A stretch of DNA of 64,000 nt from assembly GCA_018449715.1 (NCBI GenBank), contig JAAVVA010000001.1, positions 1,302,001 through 1,366,000 on the forward strand, written 5' to 3'. Positions 17,165-24,878 of the stretch are shown here, piece after piece; position 1 is the first letter of the stretch; each line of letters begins with the position of its first letter. Source of the DNA: Acidobacteriaceae bacterium dw_441. GTDB taxonomy: Bacteria > Acidobacteriota > Terriglobia > Terriglobales > Acidobacteriaceae. The translations under genes were made by a program, and so were the position numbers. The notes under the pieces were generated by a model. That model searched no databases and had not been told where the DNA came from. It saw nothing but the letters and a program-made list of their open reading frames with translations.

Positions 17165-18355
17165 ATGGCACACCCACACAAATGGACTCTCCTCGCCGGA
17201 TGCATCGCGCTCGCGGCACCGGCGCTCCAGTCGCAGGTCTTTGTCGTTGGGGAAAAGACCGCCACGGCTGACATCTCTACCTCATTCACCCCGACTAATG
17301 TTCCCCTGTCAAAGGACAAGCTCAACGAGCGCGGTCGCCGCGAACTTGTCCGCAATCTCGAGGCCGAGCAGGGATTCGCGCACCGCCCGCTTCCAATTGG
17401 AGTGCTAAGCCTTCAGGCCAACGGCGAGCTTTCGCCCGGCGGCGACAAGTACCGCCAGATGATCTACCAGAAGGGACAGGCCGCCGCCCCTGGAGACCGC
17501 GTCGTCGTCACCGCGCTGAACATCAAGGGCGACCAGATCGTCCTCGACTTCAACGGCGGTCCCTATGCAAAGCACCGCTTCCTCAGCCACGTCCAGTTCA
17601 ACGATGCTCCCGTGGCCTCGAACAACGCCGAGCGCCCGATGGGTTCGCGCATCACGTTGGTCTTTCCCGGTGGAGTCCCCGACATCTCGGCTCCCGAGGT
17701 AAAGGCGCTGCTGGAACCAATGGTGGATTTCGGCGTAAAGTCCAGCGAGCAGGCTTACGCCGACACGCTTCCTCCCCGGCTCCGCAACGCCATCGCGGCG
17801 CACGAGGTTCTCGTGGGGATGGATCGCCGCATGGTGCTGGCCGCGCTCGGCGCTCCCGAAAGCAAGGTGCGCGAGCAGGAGAGCGGCGACGCCAACGGCG
17901 CCCGCTACGAGGAGTGGATCTACGGCCACGTCCCGCAGACCGTGAAATTCATCCGCTTCACGGGCGACCGCGTGAAGTCGGTGGAGATCGCCGCGCTGGG
18001 CAAGCCCCTCGAAATTCACGATAAGAACGAGCTTGAGGATGCGGAGATGCCGTCCAACACCCGGCAGATCGCTATGGGAGACCGCGTTCCGAGCAAGGAC
18101 GACGAGGAGGGAGGTAAACCGACTCCTCCGACGCTGCGGCTCCCCGGCGAGCCCGAGCCCGCCAACACGCAGGGCAAGGTGCAGTACCCGACAGACAAGG
18201 ATGCGCAAAGGAAGGCCGACCGCCAGCCAATCCCCGCGGCTCCGGGCTCTCCGGTCGATCCCAACGCGCAGACTCCGCCCCCTTCGACGCCGCCAGCGTC
18301 AAGGCCGCAGGACATTGGACAGCCGCAGGTTCCTCGTTTGGGTCCGACCCCATAG
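17165..18355 (+). CDS. Secreted protein of unknown function with BamE-like segment and proline-rich tail
   Basis: 396 aa. Signal peptide at residues about 5-23 (AAPALQSQ). Residues about 30-210 form an uncharacterised domain. Residues about 215-280 (VGMDRRMVLAALGAPESK, then EEWIYGHVPQTVKFIRF) resemble the small alpha-beta SmpA/BamE-type fold, in which a helix beginning GM..xxV..LG.P precedes three strands. The last 100 residues are low-complexity Pro/Gln/Asp. The secreted gene at 59631-60476 ends in a similar segment. No enzymatic motif is visible. It is probably a periplasmic or envelope protein (inference). Confidence 0.7.
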   Translation: MAHPHKWTLLAGCIALAAPALQSQVFVVGEKTATADISTSFTPTNVPLSKDKLNERGRRELVRNLEAEQGFAHRPLPIGVLSLQANGELSPGGDKYRQMIYQKGQAAAPGDRVVVTALNIKGDQIVLDFNGGPYAKHRFLSHVQFNDAPVASNNAERPMGSRITLVFPGGVPDISAPEVKALLEPMVDFGVKSSEQAYADTLPPRLRNAIAAHEVLVGMDRRMVLAALGAPESKVREQESGDANGARYEEWIYGHVPQTVKFIRFTGDRVKSVEIAALGKPLEIHDKNELEDAEMPSNTRQIAMGDRVPSKDDEEGGKPTPPTLRLPGEPEPANTQGKVQYPTDKDAQRKADRQPIPAAPGSPVDPNAQTPPPSTPPASRPQDIGQPQVPRLGPTP

Positions 18356-18542
18356 CCATAGAGGTTGCAACGTTGTAAAATCATACGAGCCACAACCGCA
18401 GTTCTTCTCCTTCGATTTCTACCGAGGCCCCAGCCCGGACAATCCTGAGAAGTTCCGGATATCGCGAAGCTCTGCGTTCAATCGACCAGGGCGGATATCC
18501 CAGCGTGCGAGCCGAAACATCTGTACCAGGGAGAGCAAGATT

Positions 18543-18722
18543 ATGGCGAAGATTGCCAAGACCGGCGACCGTAAGAAGGTCATGGATACCAACAAGAGCA
18601 CGGATTGCCCGAAGTGCTCCAAACCGACCCGCATCGTAAAGCGCGTCAAGGACCGCGAGCGCGGGGTTCCCGGCGGCGTGTATATCTCCTGCTCGGCCTG
18701 CGACTTCTACGAGAAGCTCTAA
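18543..18722 (+). CDS. Small zinc-ribbon protein
   Basis: 59 aa, basic. The start ATG at 18543 has GGGAG nine bases upstream. It contains two Cys pairs, CPKC and CSAC, spaced 25 residues apart, the arrangement of a zinc ribbon; the N-terminal part is Lys-rich. The size, charge and metal-binding pattern suggest a nucleic-acid-associated protein, but no function is known to me. It sits alone, with a 187-bp spacer before it and a strong terminator immediately after. Confidence 0.78.
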   Translation: MAKIAKTGDRKKVMDTNKSTDCPKCSKPTRIVKRVKDRERGVPGGVYISCSACDFYEKL

Positions 18723-18747
18723 ACCATCGGGTGAAGAACTGTCAGAG

Positions 18748-18770
18748 AGGCCCCGAATCCGGGGCCTTTT
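18748..18770 (+). terminator. Rho-independent terminator
   Basis: An 8-bp stem (AGGCCCCG / CGGGGCCT) with a four-base loop is followed by TTTT, 26 bp after the zinc-ribbon stop codon. It closes that monocistronic gene. Confidence 0.88.
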
Positions 18771-18914
18771 CTGATGCCCGAATTCCGGCCTTTCCCGATA
18801 GAGGCCATCCACTTTAATGAACCAGAATCGTACAAAAAAATTACCGTTACATCCCTTGACGAGCGACTCGTCGACCGGGCAGACTCAAAACCGGAAAGTA
18901 GGGATTACCCTCAT

Positions 18915-19811
18915 ATGAGTACCATCAGCAGCAGCATTACCAGTTCTACTCCTCGTAGTCTTTCCTCCCTCCCCCGCTTCGACCGCCCCACCTATCTGAT
19001 GTGTTCGCCCCAGTGGTACGACGTCGATTACGTCATCAACCCATGGATGGCGGGGAACCTTCACCGTCCCTCGCGCGACCTTGCGTTCGCCCAGTGGAAG
19101 GAGCTGCACACCCAGCTTCACCGCATCGCCGACGTGCGCCTGATCCACGGCCAGCCGGGCTCGCCCGATATGGTCTTCGTGGGGCACGCCGCCCTGGTGC
19201 AGCACGGCATCGCCGCGCTTTCGAGCTTCGCCCACCCCCAGCGCCAGACCGAGGAGCCGCACCTTCGCCGCTGGCTCGAGTCCGCAGGCTTTCTCCTCTG
19301 GGAGACCCCCCGCGAGACGGCCTTCGAGGGTGAGGGAGACGTCCTGTTCGACGCGACCGGCGACCGTCTGTGGGCCGCTCACGGAGTCCGCACCTGCCTG
19401 CAGAGCCACCGCCACGTCGCCGACGCCTGGCACACCGGCGTGACCTCGCTGCACCTGGTCGATCCGCGCTTTTACCATCTCGACACCTGTTTCGCCCCGC
19501 TCTCGGGCGGCCACGCGCTCTACTTCCCGGGGGCCTTCGACAAGCCGTCGCTCGCGAAGATCGAGGCGGCCTACGCCCCGGAGATGCGCATCGTCGTCAC
19601 CGAGTCCGAGGCGGCGCACTTCGCCTGCAACGTCATCAACATAGGGCGCGACATCATCATGGGTACGACCGCCAGCAACCTGGCGACGCGGCTGGAGATG
19701 CAGGGCTACAACGTCACCGAGGTCAACCTCAGCGAGTTCATCCGCGGAGGAGGGGCGGCCAAGGCGCTTGCGCTTCGCCTCAGCGACTCCCGCGTGACCC
19801 ACGGCCTCTAG
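18915..19811 (+). CDS. Amidinotransferase/DDAH-like guanidino-modifying enzyme
   Basis: 298 aa. The ATG at 18915 is used; the open frame continues upstream through the terminator, which makes a longer form unlikely. It matches the guanidino-group-modifying superfamily: the N-terminal MCSPQWYDVDY block, an acidic DVLFDATGD segment, a His in FYHLDTCFAPL, and a C-terminal Cys in FACNVINIG positioned as the catalytic nucleophile. Members hydrolyse dimethylarginine, arginine or citrulline-type substrates; which one applies here is unclear. It is cytoplasmic, and convergent with pyrF. Confidence 0.85.
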   Translation: MSTISSSITSSTPRSLSSLPRFDRPTYLMCSPQWYDVDYVINPWMAGNLHRPSRDLAFAQWKELHTQLHRIADVRLIHGQPGSPDMVFVGHAALVQHGIAALSSFAHPQRQTEEPHLRRWLESAGFLLWETPRETAFEGEGDVLFDATGDRLWAAHGVRTCLQSHRHVADAWHTGVTSLHLVDPRFYHLDTCFAPLSGGHALYFPGAFDKPSLAKIEAAYAPEMRIVVTESEAAHFACNVINIGRDIIMGTTASNLATRLEMQGYNVTEVNLSEFIRGGGAAKALALRLSDSRVTHGL

Positions 19812-19829
19812 TCTTACAGGGGAATTTCT

Positions 19830-20573
19830 CTAAATCGGGCGGTTCTGGACCGAGGCAATCTCGTCCAGGATCGCCCGCGCTGCTTCTGCGGGGTTTGCGG
19901 CCCGGGTGATCGGGCGTCCCACGACCAGCAGGGAAGCTCCTCGCGCGATGGCCTCGGACGGGCTGGCGATGCGGCGCTGGTCGTCCACGGAGGAGCCGGA
20001 GGGGCGGATTCCCGGCACGACGAGGATCGTGTCGGGGCCGGTCGCCTGCCGAATGGCGGCAACCTCCTCGGCCGAGCAGACCATTCCATCGACGCCGGAA
20101 TCCTTGGCCAGCCGTGCCAGCCGAAGCGCCTGCTCGCCAGGGGAGGCGGTGACCCCAATCGAATCAAGTTCTCCCGCGTCCATGCTGGTCAGCACCGTTA
20201 CAGCCAGCAGGCGGGGCGCTCCCGGAGCCTGCGCGGCCTCGGCTGCGGCCTCGAGCATCGCCCGGCCTCCGAAGCCGTGGATCGTCAGCAGCTCGACGTT
20301 CAGCGAAGAGACAGAGCGCACGGCCCCGGCCACGGTGTTTGGGATGTCGTGCAGCTTGAGGTCAAGGAAGATGCGGAAGCCGCGGTCGCAGAGCGATTCG
20401 ATAAGGGAGTTTCCAGCGGCGTAGTAAAGCTCCATCCCGACCTTCAGCCAGCGGCAGGTGCCTTCCAGGCGGTCTACAAGCTCGAAGGCCGAGCGAGAGT
20501 CGGGAACGTCGAGGGCGACGGCAAGCTGATCGTGCGGGGAGCTGAAACTGGCGGGAAGGAGATTGTTCTTCAC
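19830..20573 (-). CDS. pyrF: Orotidine 5'-phosphate decarboxylase (type 1)
   Basis: 247 aa. The first strand motif LAVALDVP, the catalytic DxKxxD tetrad (LDLKLHDIPNT) and the phosphate-binding loop VVPGIRP are all present, in the order of a type 1 OMP decarboxylase TIM barrel. It converts OMP to UMP, the last step of de novo pyrimidine synthesis. No other pyr gene lies nearby. It is convergent with the amidinotransferase-like gene (18 bp gap). Confidence 0.95.
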   Translation of the reverse strand: MKNNLLPASFSSPHDQLAVALDVPDSRSAFELVDRLEGTCRWLKVGMELYYAAGNSLIESLCDRGFRIFLDLKLHDIPNTVAGAVRSVSSLNVELLTIHGFGGRAMLEAAAEAAQAPGAPRLLAVTVLTSMDAGELDSIGVTASPGEQALRLARLAKDSGVDGMVCSAEEVAAIRQATGPDTILVVPGIRPSGSSVDDQRRIASPSEAIARGASLLVVGRPITRAANPAEAARAILDEIASVQNRPI

Positions 20574-20643
20574 AGCTTCAGTCTAGCCCGAACAGGCCCG
20601 TGTGCGCTGGACTGAAGCTGTGCAAGAGGGGTGAAGCGGGAGC

Positions 20644-21168
20644 TTAGAGTCCCCGCTCAACCGAGACCGGCACTTGTAGCTGCGCGATCAGTTGCTTTGC
20701 CATCTCAGGATCGCCGGGCTGAAGTGTTTCCAGCTTGACCTTCGCGAGTCCCTTGATGCCAACCGCTCGGGCTGCCCCATAGGAGAGATCGATAATACGA
20801 CTCCCAAGGACAGGACCCCGATCGTTTACCCGAACGAACACAGACTTGCGGTTCGTCAGATTGGTTACACGGATCCAGCTTCCAAGGGGAAGGCTTCGGT
20901 GCGCGCAGGTGAGAGCATTCATATCGTACTTCTCGCCATTGGCAGTCTTCTTACCCTGAAACGGTGTTCCGTACCACGACGCCTGGCCAATCTGGTACCA
21001 GTGACGTCCCTTACCTGACTGCTGCGAATTCGTTACCGGGTTCTTGTCCGCAGCACCAGGATCACTTGCTGACGCCGAAACTCCCAGCGCCAGAAGCAGT
21101 GTCACGATAGCAACTCCACGCCGGGGCGAGACAGAAACGTCTCTCAGCTTCGCAGGAATTATCTCCAT
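20644..21168 (-). CDS. RlpA-like septal ring lytic transglycosylase family protein
   Basis: 174 aa. An N-terminal signal peptide or anchor (residues about 18-34, ending ASASDP) is followed by a single double-psi beta-barrel domain. RlpA hallmarks are seen: GQASWYG, NGEKYDMNALTCAHRSLPLG, and VRVNDRGP with IDLSYGAA; the Glu, His and Asp of these motifs correspond to the residues proposed as catalytic. There is no SPOR domain, so if it reaches the septum it is by another route. It is preceded by a 278-bp gap before divergent thiD in which no riboswitch or gene was recognised. Confidence 0.9.
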   Translation of the reverse strand: MEIIPAKLRDVSVSPRRGVAIVTLLLALGVSASASDPGAADKNPVTNSQQSGKGRHWYQIGQASWYGTPFQGKKTANGEKYDMNALTCAHRSLPLGSWIRVTNLTNRKSVFVRVNDRGPVLGSRIIDLSYGAARAVGIKGLAKVKLETLQPGDPEMAKQLIAQLQVPVSVERGL

Positions 21169-21446
21169 GCCACCTCCTTCTAGTATTGTCCGGGGCAGAA
21201 TCAGCTAAGTCAATCAGCGATCAAGGGTTATATCCGGGTACTCTCTTGCCCGATCCTGCCCGCTGTGCTAAAGGAAATCGGCGGCGGTCGTATCGATATT
21301 CGGCCTATAATCTACCGTTTCTGGGCGATTTTCAACCCTTTTGAGACAGAAGCGAACCAATCCTGCTAATTTTCGGAAAGTTACAAAAAAAGCTTCCCCG
21401 GCCTTAAAACCGGGCGGGAGAGCTGTTTTTTTTAGCGAATGCCTTT

Positions 21447-22244
21447 ATGCGGACCGTTCTCACCATCGCGGGCTTCGACCCCTCCTCCGGTGCTGGAGTC
21501 ACGGCGGACCTGATGGTCTTTGCGGCGCACGGCCTCTTCGGAACCTCCGCCATCACCAGCCTGACGGTGCAATCGACCACGGGAGTTCGGGACAGCCAGC
21601 CGGTTTCGCCGGAGATTCTGCGGGAAACGCTCGACTGCCTTCACGAAGACCTGCCGCCCGCCGGGGTCAAGCTGGGGATGCTGGCCACCGAAGGAGTCGT
21701 ATCCACCACCGCGGACTATCTTGCGCGGCTCGAAAAACTCTCACCCGAGGCAACGGTCGTCGTCGATCCTGTGCTGCGCTCCAGCTCGGGGAAAGAGCTA
21801 CTCTCAGCCGAGGGGCTTTCCGTTCTGAGGGAGCGGCTGCTTCCGCTGGCGGGATGGGTCACTCCCAACATGGACGAGCTGCAGCTTCTCTCGGGAAGAA
21901 CGGTTTCTCGTCGCGAGGATGTGCTTCCGGCGGCGCAGGCCCTGGCCGAGATGTATCCCTCTTTGAATATTCTGGCCACCGGAGGCCATCTGGACCGCCC
22001 CGACGACCTGCTGCTGATCGCGGGAGAGGAGCCGGTGTGGATCGAGGGAGAGCTGGTCGAAAGCCGCTCGACCCACGGGACCGGCTGTGCGTTTTCGAGC
22101 GCGCTGCTAAGTCGCCTGGTGTTGGGCGATGCTCCGGAGGAGGCGGCGAGGGCTGCCAAGCGGTACGTCACCGAGGCGATCCGCAGGGCTGTTCCTCTCG
22201 GCTATGGACACGGCCCACTGAACCATCTCTGGCCCCTTCGGTAG
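21447..22244 (+). CDS. thiD: Hydroxymethylpyrimidine/phosphomethylpyrimidine kinase
   Basis: 265 aa. The start at 21447 gives the classic N-terminus TIAGFDPSSGAGVTADL. Other family signatures are GMLATEGVV, VVDPVLRSSSG, TPNMDEL and the anion-hole/catalytic THGTGCAFSSAL. The enzyme phosphorylates HMP and HMP-P to HMP-PP for thiamine synthesis. thiS lies about 380 bp downstream on the same strand. No TPP-riboswitch-like sequence was recognised upstream. Confidence 0.95.
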   Translation: MRTVLTIAGFDPSSGAGVTADLMVFAAHGLFGTSAITSLTVQSTTGVRDSQPVSPEILRETLDCLHEDLPPAGVKLGMLATEGVVSTTADYLARLEKLSPEATVVVDPVLRSSSGKELLSAEGLSVLRERLLPLAGWVTPNMDELQLLSGRTVSRREDVLPAAQALAEMYPSLNILATGGHLDRPDDLLLIAGEEPVWIEGELVESRSTHGTGCAFSSALLSRLVLGDAPEEAARAAKRYVTEAIRRAVPLGYGHGPLNHLWPLR

Positions 22245-22307
22245 CGTCCAACAAGGTAAGGTCGAAGGTTGTTCTGGCCGATAGGGAAGAGTATTGGAGG
22301 TTCTGCC

Positions 22308-22532
22308 ATGTCGGTTTTCCCTGATTCCCAAACCCCGCCTGTGCTGGACGAAGTAAGTCGAGGGATGGCGCTGGAGTTTCTGGCGAACGGAGCGGAGTAC
22401 CTGGTGAACTCCCGTGTGTATACAGAGACGGTGACACAGCCCGCACTGGATTGGGAGGCTGTTCACATCCTGCTCCGGTTGAGTCGCGAGGTCTTCGAGG
22501 AGCACGTAGGGCCGAGCCAGAGGGTCTGCTGA
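22308..22532 (+). CDS. Small hypothetical protein
   Basis: 74 aa. It is supported by a strong ribosome-binding site (GGAGG seven bases before the ATG at 22308) and by its position between thiD and thiS on the same strand. The protein is predicted helical and acidic, with no Cys pairs, signal peptide or known motif. It could be part of a thiD-thiS transcription unit. I do not recognise a family. Confidence 0.55.
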   Translation: MSVFPDSQTPPVLDEVSRGMALEFLANGAEYLVNSRVYTETVTQPALDWEAVHILLRLSREVFEEHVGPSQRVC

Positions 22533-22626
22533 GTCAGAGCACTTGCGAAAAACGCATAACTTCTGCTCCGGGAGTTGCGATTTGCGCATACTCCCGTCCC
22601 CCGATGAACCTGCTAACCTTAACCCC

Positions 22627-22848
22627 ATGCCTCTTACGCTCGTTTTGAATGGTCAGCCGCGTGTCTTCGAGTCCCTCTCTGCATCCTCCAGCCTGAGTGA
22701 TCTGGTTCAGGAGCTGGGCCTGAAAGGCGACCGCGTGGCGGTGGAGCACAACGGGGAGATTGCCTCAAGAACCGTGTGGGGGGAGACTGCTCTGACCGAA
22801 AACGACAAGCTCGAGATCGTCCACTTTGTCGGCGGCGGCGTCTCCTAA
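22627..22848 (+). CDS. thiS: Sulfur carrier protein ThiS with two-residue extension after the Gly-Gly
   Basis: 73 aa with a beta-grasp ThiS pattern: LVLNGQPR at the start, VAVEHNGEI in the middle and EIVHFVGGG near the end. ThiS is adenylated and thiocarboxylated on its C-terminal Gly and donates sulfur for the thiazole ring. Here two residues, Val-Ser, follow the glycines, so the active Gly is not terminal in the primary product. thiG and thiF are not in the window. It is convergent with the glycosyltransferase gene. Confidence 0.88.
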   Translation: MPLTLVLNGQPRVFESLSASSSLSDLVQELGLKGDRVAVEHNGEIASRTVWGETALTENDKLEIVHFVGGGVS

Positions 22849-22881
22849 GATTTCTGTAAACAGTGAAATAGAGCTACAAGC

Positions 22882-24063
22882 TCACGAAGCAGACGAGGAT
22901 GCCTTGCCAGTTTCTTTCAAAAGCAGCTTCTCCCACTGTTCGCCATAATCGTTCCATCCCCCAAGAGATTTGACCTTCTCGAGCGAAGCCTCGCGCATCC
23001 TGCGTTGCAGGTCGCGGTCGTCGGCCATCTGCTGTAGCCTGAGCGCCAGAGCGTCGGGGTCGCGGATGGGGACGATGAAGCCCTCCACGCCGTCGGTGTA
23101 CAGGTTTTCCGCCCCGGTGTTGGTGGAGGCGATGACGGGGCAGCCGCAGGCCATCGCCTGTCCCATGACCATGCCGAAGCCGTCCTCGATGCTGGGCAGA
23201 ACCAGCACGTGACTGCGCTGCATCCACGTAGCGAGCTGGGGCTGGGGGAGCGAGCCGAGAATCTCGACGTTCTCCTGGGGTAGCTTCGAGAGGATGGAGG
23301 CCATCTCCGGGCCCATGCCGCCGATGAGCCGCAGGCGTTTTTTCGGATGCTGGAGCTTCGCAAATGCCTGAAGGAGGTAGGGGATTCCCTTGCGAAGATT
23401 GACTCCCCCGGCAAAGAGCACGTCGAAAGTCGCGTCATCGCCGTCCGACGGAGGCTCGGCGGGCTGGAAGCGTTCCAGGCGAACGCCGTAGGGAATCAGG
23501 CGAAGCTTTTCGGCGGGGACGCCCATCTCGACGAAGGAGCGCGCCGCAAAATTGGAAGGAACGGTGATGAGGTCGGCGACCTCGTAGATCTCCTCTTCGC
23601 GGACGGTGTCTCGCTCGTCGCTGACCGGAAGATCGACCCCCCAGCGTTGGTACTCGTCGGTGACGATTCTCTCCTGGTAGCGCTGATGCGAGGAGCCACG
23701 GTCGCAGAGGAAGAGGCCGCCGCGTCGCTGGACCTCGCGTCCGGTCTTGAGCCCCGCCCCGGAGATGGCGATGAAGGCATCGCAGGAGGGAACCCTCCGC
23801 AGTGTCCACTCGTCGAAGGCGAGGGCGTTGGTGTAACCAAGATTGTCGAGGAGCCAGCGTCCGCCGAGATGGTACTTCTGCAGTAGGAACTCTGTGGTGT
23901 GAAGCCAGGGGAAGGTCTGAACCTTTGCGTGAGGAATGCCTTCGCGTTGCAGCCTGCGCCAGGGAAAGGTCGAGTAGATGACCTCAAGGTGTCCGCGGCG
24001 TTCCAGTTCGCGAGCCAGCTCAAAGTGATGAAAGACGCCAAAGACAGCCTGGACTATTTTCAT
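22882..24063 (-). CDS. Glycosyltransferase family 4-like protein
   Basis: 393 aa from the ATG at 24063 (MKIVQAVFG); an upstream TTG would add 13 residues. It is a GT-B fold protein: an N-terminal domain with a hydrophobic start and HHFELARELERRGH, and a C-terminal donor-binding domain with FAGGVNLRKGIPYLL and EDGFGMVMGQAMACGCPVI. The usual EX7E pair is altered, with Gln at the second Glu, a variant also seen in some GT4 subgroups. It probably transfers a sugar from a nucleotide-sugar donor; the acceptor is unknown. It lies 60 bp downstream of the TetR gene on the same strand. Confidence 0.88.
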   Translation of the reverse strand: MKIVQAVFGVFHHFELARELERRGHLEVIYSTFPWRRLQREGIPHAKVQTFPWLHTTEFLLQKYHLGGRWLLDNLGYTNALAFDEWTLRRVPSCDAFIAISGAGLKTGREVQRRGGLFLCDRGSSHQRYQERIVTDEYQRWGVDLPVSDERDTVREEEIYEVADLITVPSNFAARSFVEMGVPAEKLRLIPYGVRLERFQPAEPPSDGDDATFDVLFAGGVNLRKGIPYLLQAFAKLQHPKKRLRLIGGMGPEMASILSKLPQENVEILGSLPQPQLATWMQRSHVLVLPSIEDGFGMVMGQAMACGCPVIASTNTGAENLYTDGVEGFIVPIRDPDALALRLQQMADDRDLQRRMREASLEKVKSLGGWNDYGEQWEKLLLKETGKASSSAS

Positions 24064-24123
24064 GAAGGACGGGGAGGAGTCTCCTTTTGTCGATACTAAC
24101 AAAGGGAGAGCAGAGACTCTGCG

Positions 24124-24783
24124 TCAGGCCTTCCTGTGCCAGGTGTTCTCCGGCGACATGACGGAGCGGATACAGGACTCCACCTTGCGACGCACCTCGG
24201 CGTCGTTCATGCCGATAGGATCGAAGTAGCGGTTGAGGATGACGCCGTCGAGCATGGAGCCGATCTGAGCAGTGAGGGAGCGGCGTTCGTCCGGGTCGTC
24301 GCTCAACAGCTCCGGAAGAAGCTCGAGCTTTGCGGCTCCGGCTCCGCTGGTACACATGGTCTGGTGAAGATCGGCGAGTCGCTTGCGCTTGTGCGGATGA
24401 TGGATCGCATACATCTTGAACTCGATGTAGAGCAGGGCGCGGTCGCGGTTGTTGATAATGGCTTCCATGTTTTCGATCAGCATGGTGACACGATCTTCAT
24501 GCGAGGAGGTCTGCGTAAGATGGCTCATGTACCGCTGCTTGTCAGCCAGAATGTCCTCTTCGAAGATGGCGAAGAAGACGTCTTCTTTATCCTGAAAGTG
24601 CGCGTAGAAGGCACCCCTGGTTTTACCTGCGGCAGAGGCGATGTCCTGAAGCCGGGCAACCTCGAAACCGTCGCGTGTAAAGATATGTCTGGCGGCACTA
24701 ATCAACTCCTGTCGTGTAAGGAGAGCGCGCTCTTGTTTTTCCACTCGTGTTTTGCGGGGTGCTCGAGGTTTTCCTGAATCCAC
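24124..24783 (-). CDS. TetR/AcrR-family repressor of the adjacent RND efflux operon
   Basis: 219 aa from a GTG at 24783. The N-terminal HTH reads ISAARHIFTRDGFEVARLQDIA, broken here as ISAARHIF and DIASAAGKTRGAFYAHF; the rest is an all-helical ligand-binding domain. An ATG 30 bp upstream (24813) is possible, but the GTG has a much better ribosome-binding site (GGAGGGAGG) and leaves the palindromic operator at 24810-24823 outside the coding region. It is divergent from the adaptor gene of an RND pump, the classic arrangement for an AcrR-type repressor that is released by pump substrates. Confidence 0.9.
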   Translation of the reverse strand: MDSGKPRAPRKTRVEKQERALLTRQELISAARHIFTRDGFEVARLQDIASAAGKTRGAFYAHFQDKEDVFFAIFEEDILADKQRYMSHLTQTSSHEDRVTMLIENMEAIINNRDRALLYIEFKMYAIHHPHKRKRLADLHQTMCTSGAGAAKLELLPELLSDDPDERRSLTAQIGSMLDGVILNRYFDPIGMNDAEVRRKVESCIRSVMSPENTWHRKA

Positions 24784-24809
24784 GATGCCTCCCTCCGCAT
24801 CGCATAGAT

Positions 24810-24823
24810 ACATACGTGTATGT
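24810..24823. promoter_or_regulatory. Candidate TetR/AcrR operator
   Basis: The palindrome ACATAC-GT-GTATGT has perfect 6-bp arms and lies between the divergent tetR-type and RND adaptor genes. It resembles the core half-sites of AcrR-type operators (family knowledge). Binding here would repress both directions. Confidence 0.6.
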
Positions 24824-24878
24824 CTTTTTTATCATGTAGCTCATGAAGTTTGATACAGACATGAGCAGGAGGAATTGA

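Noticed and set aside
21169-21446. TPP riboswitch upstream of thiD
   Set aside because: I looked for the conserved THI-box segments (CTGAGA, then ACCTGATC-like) and did not find them.
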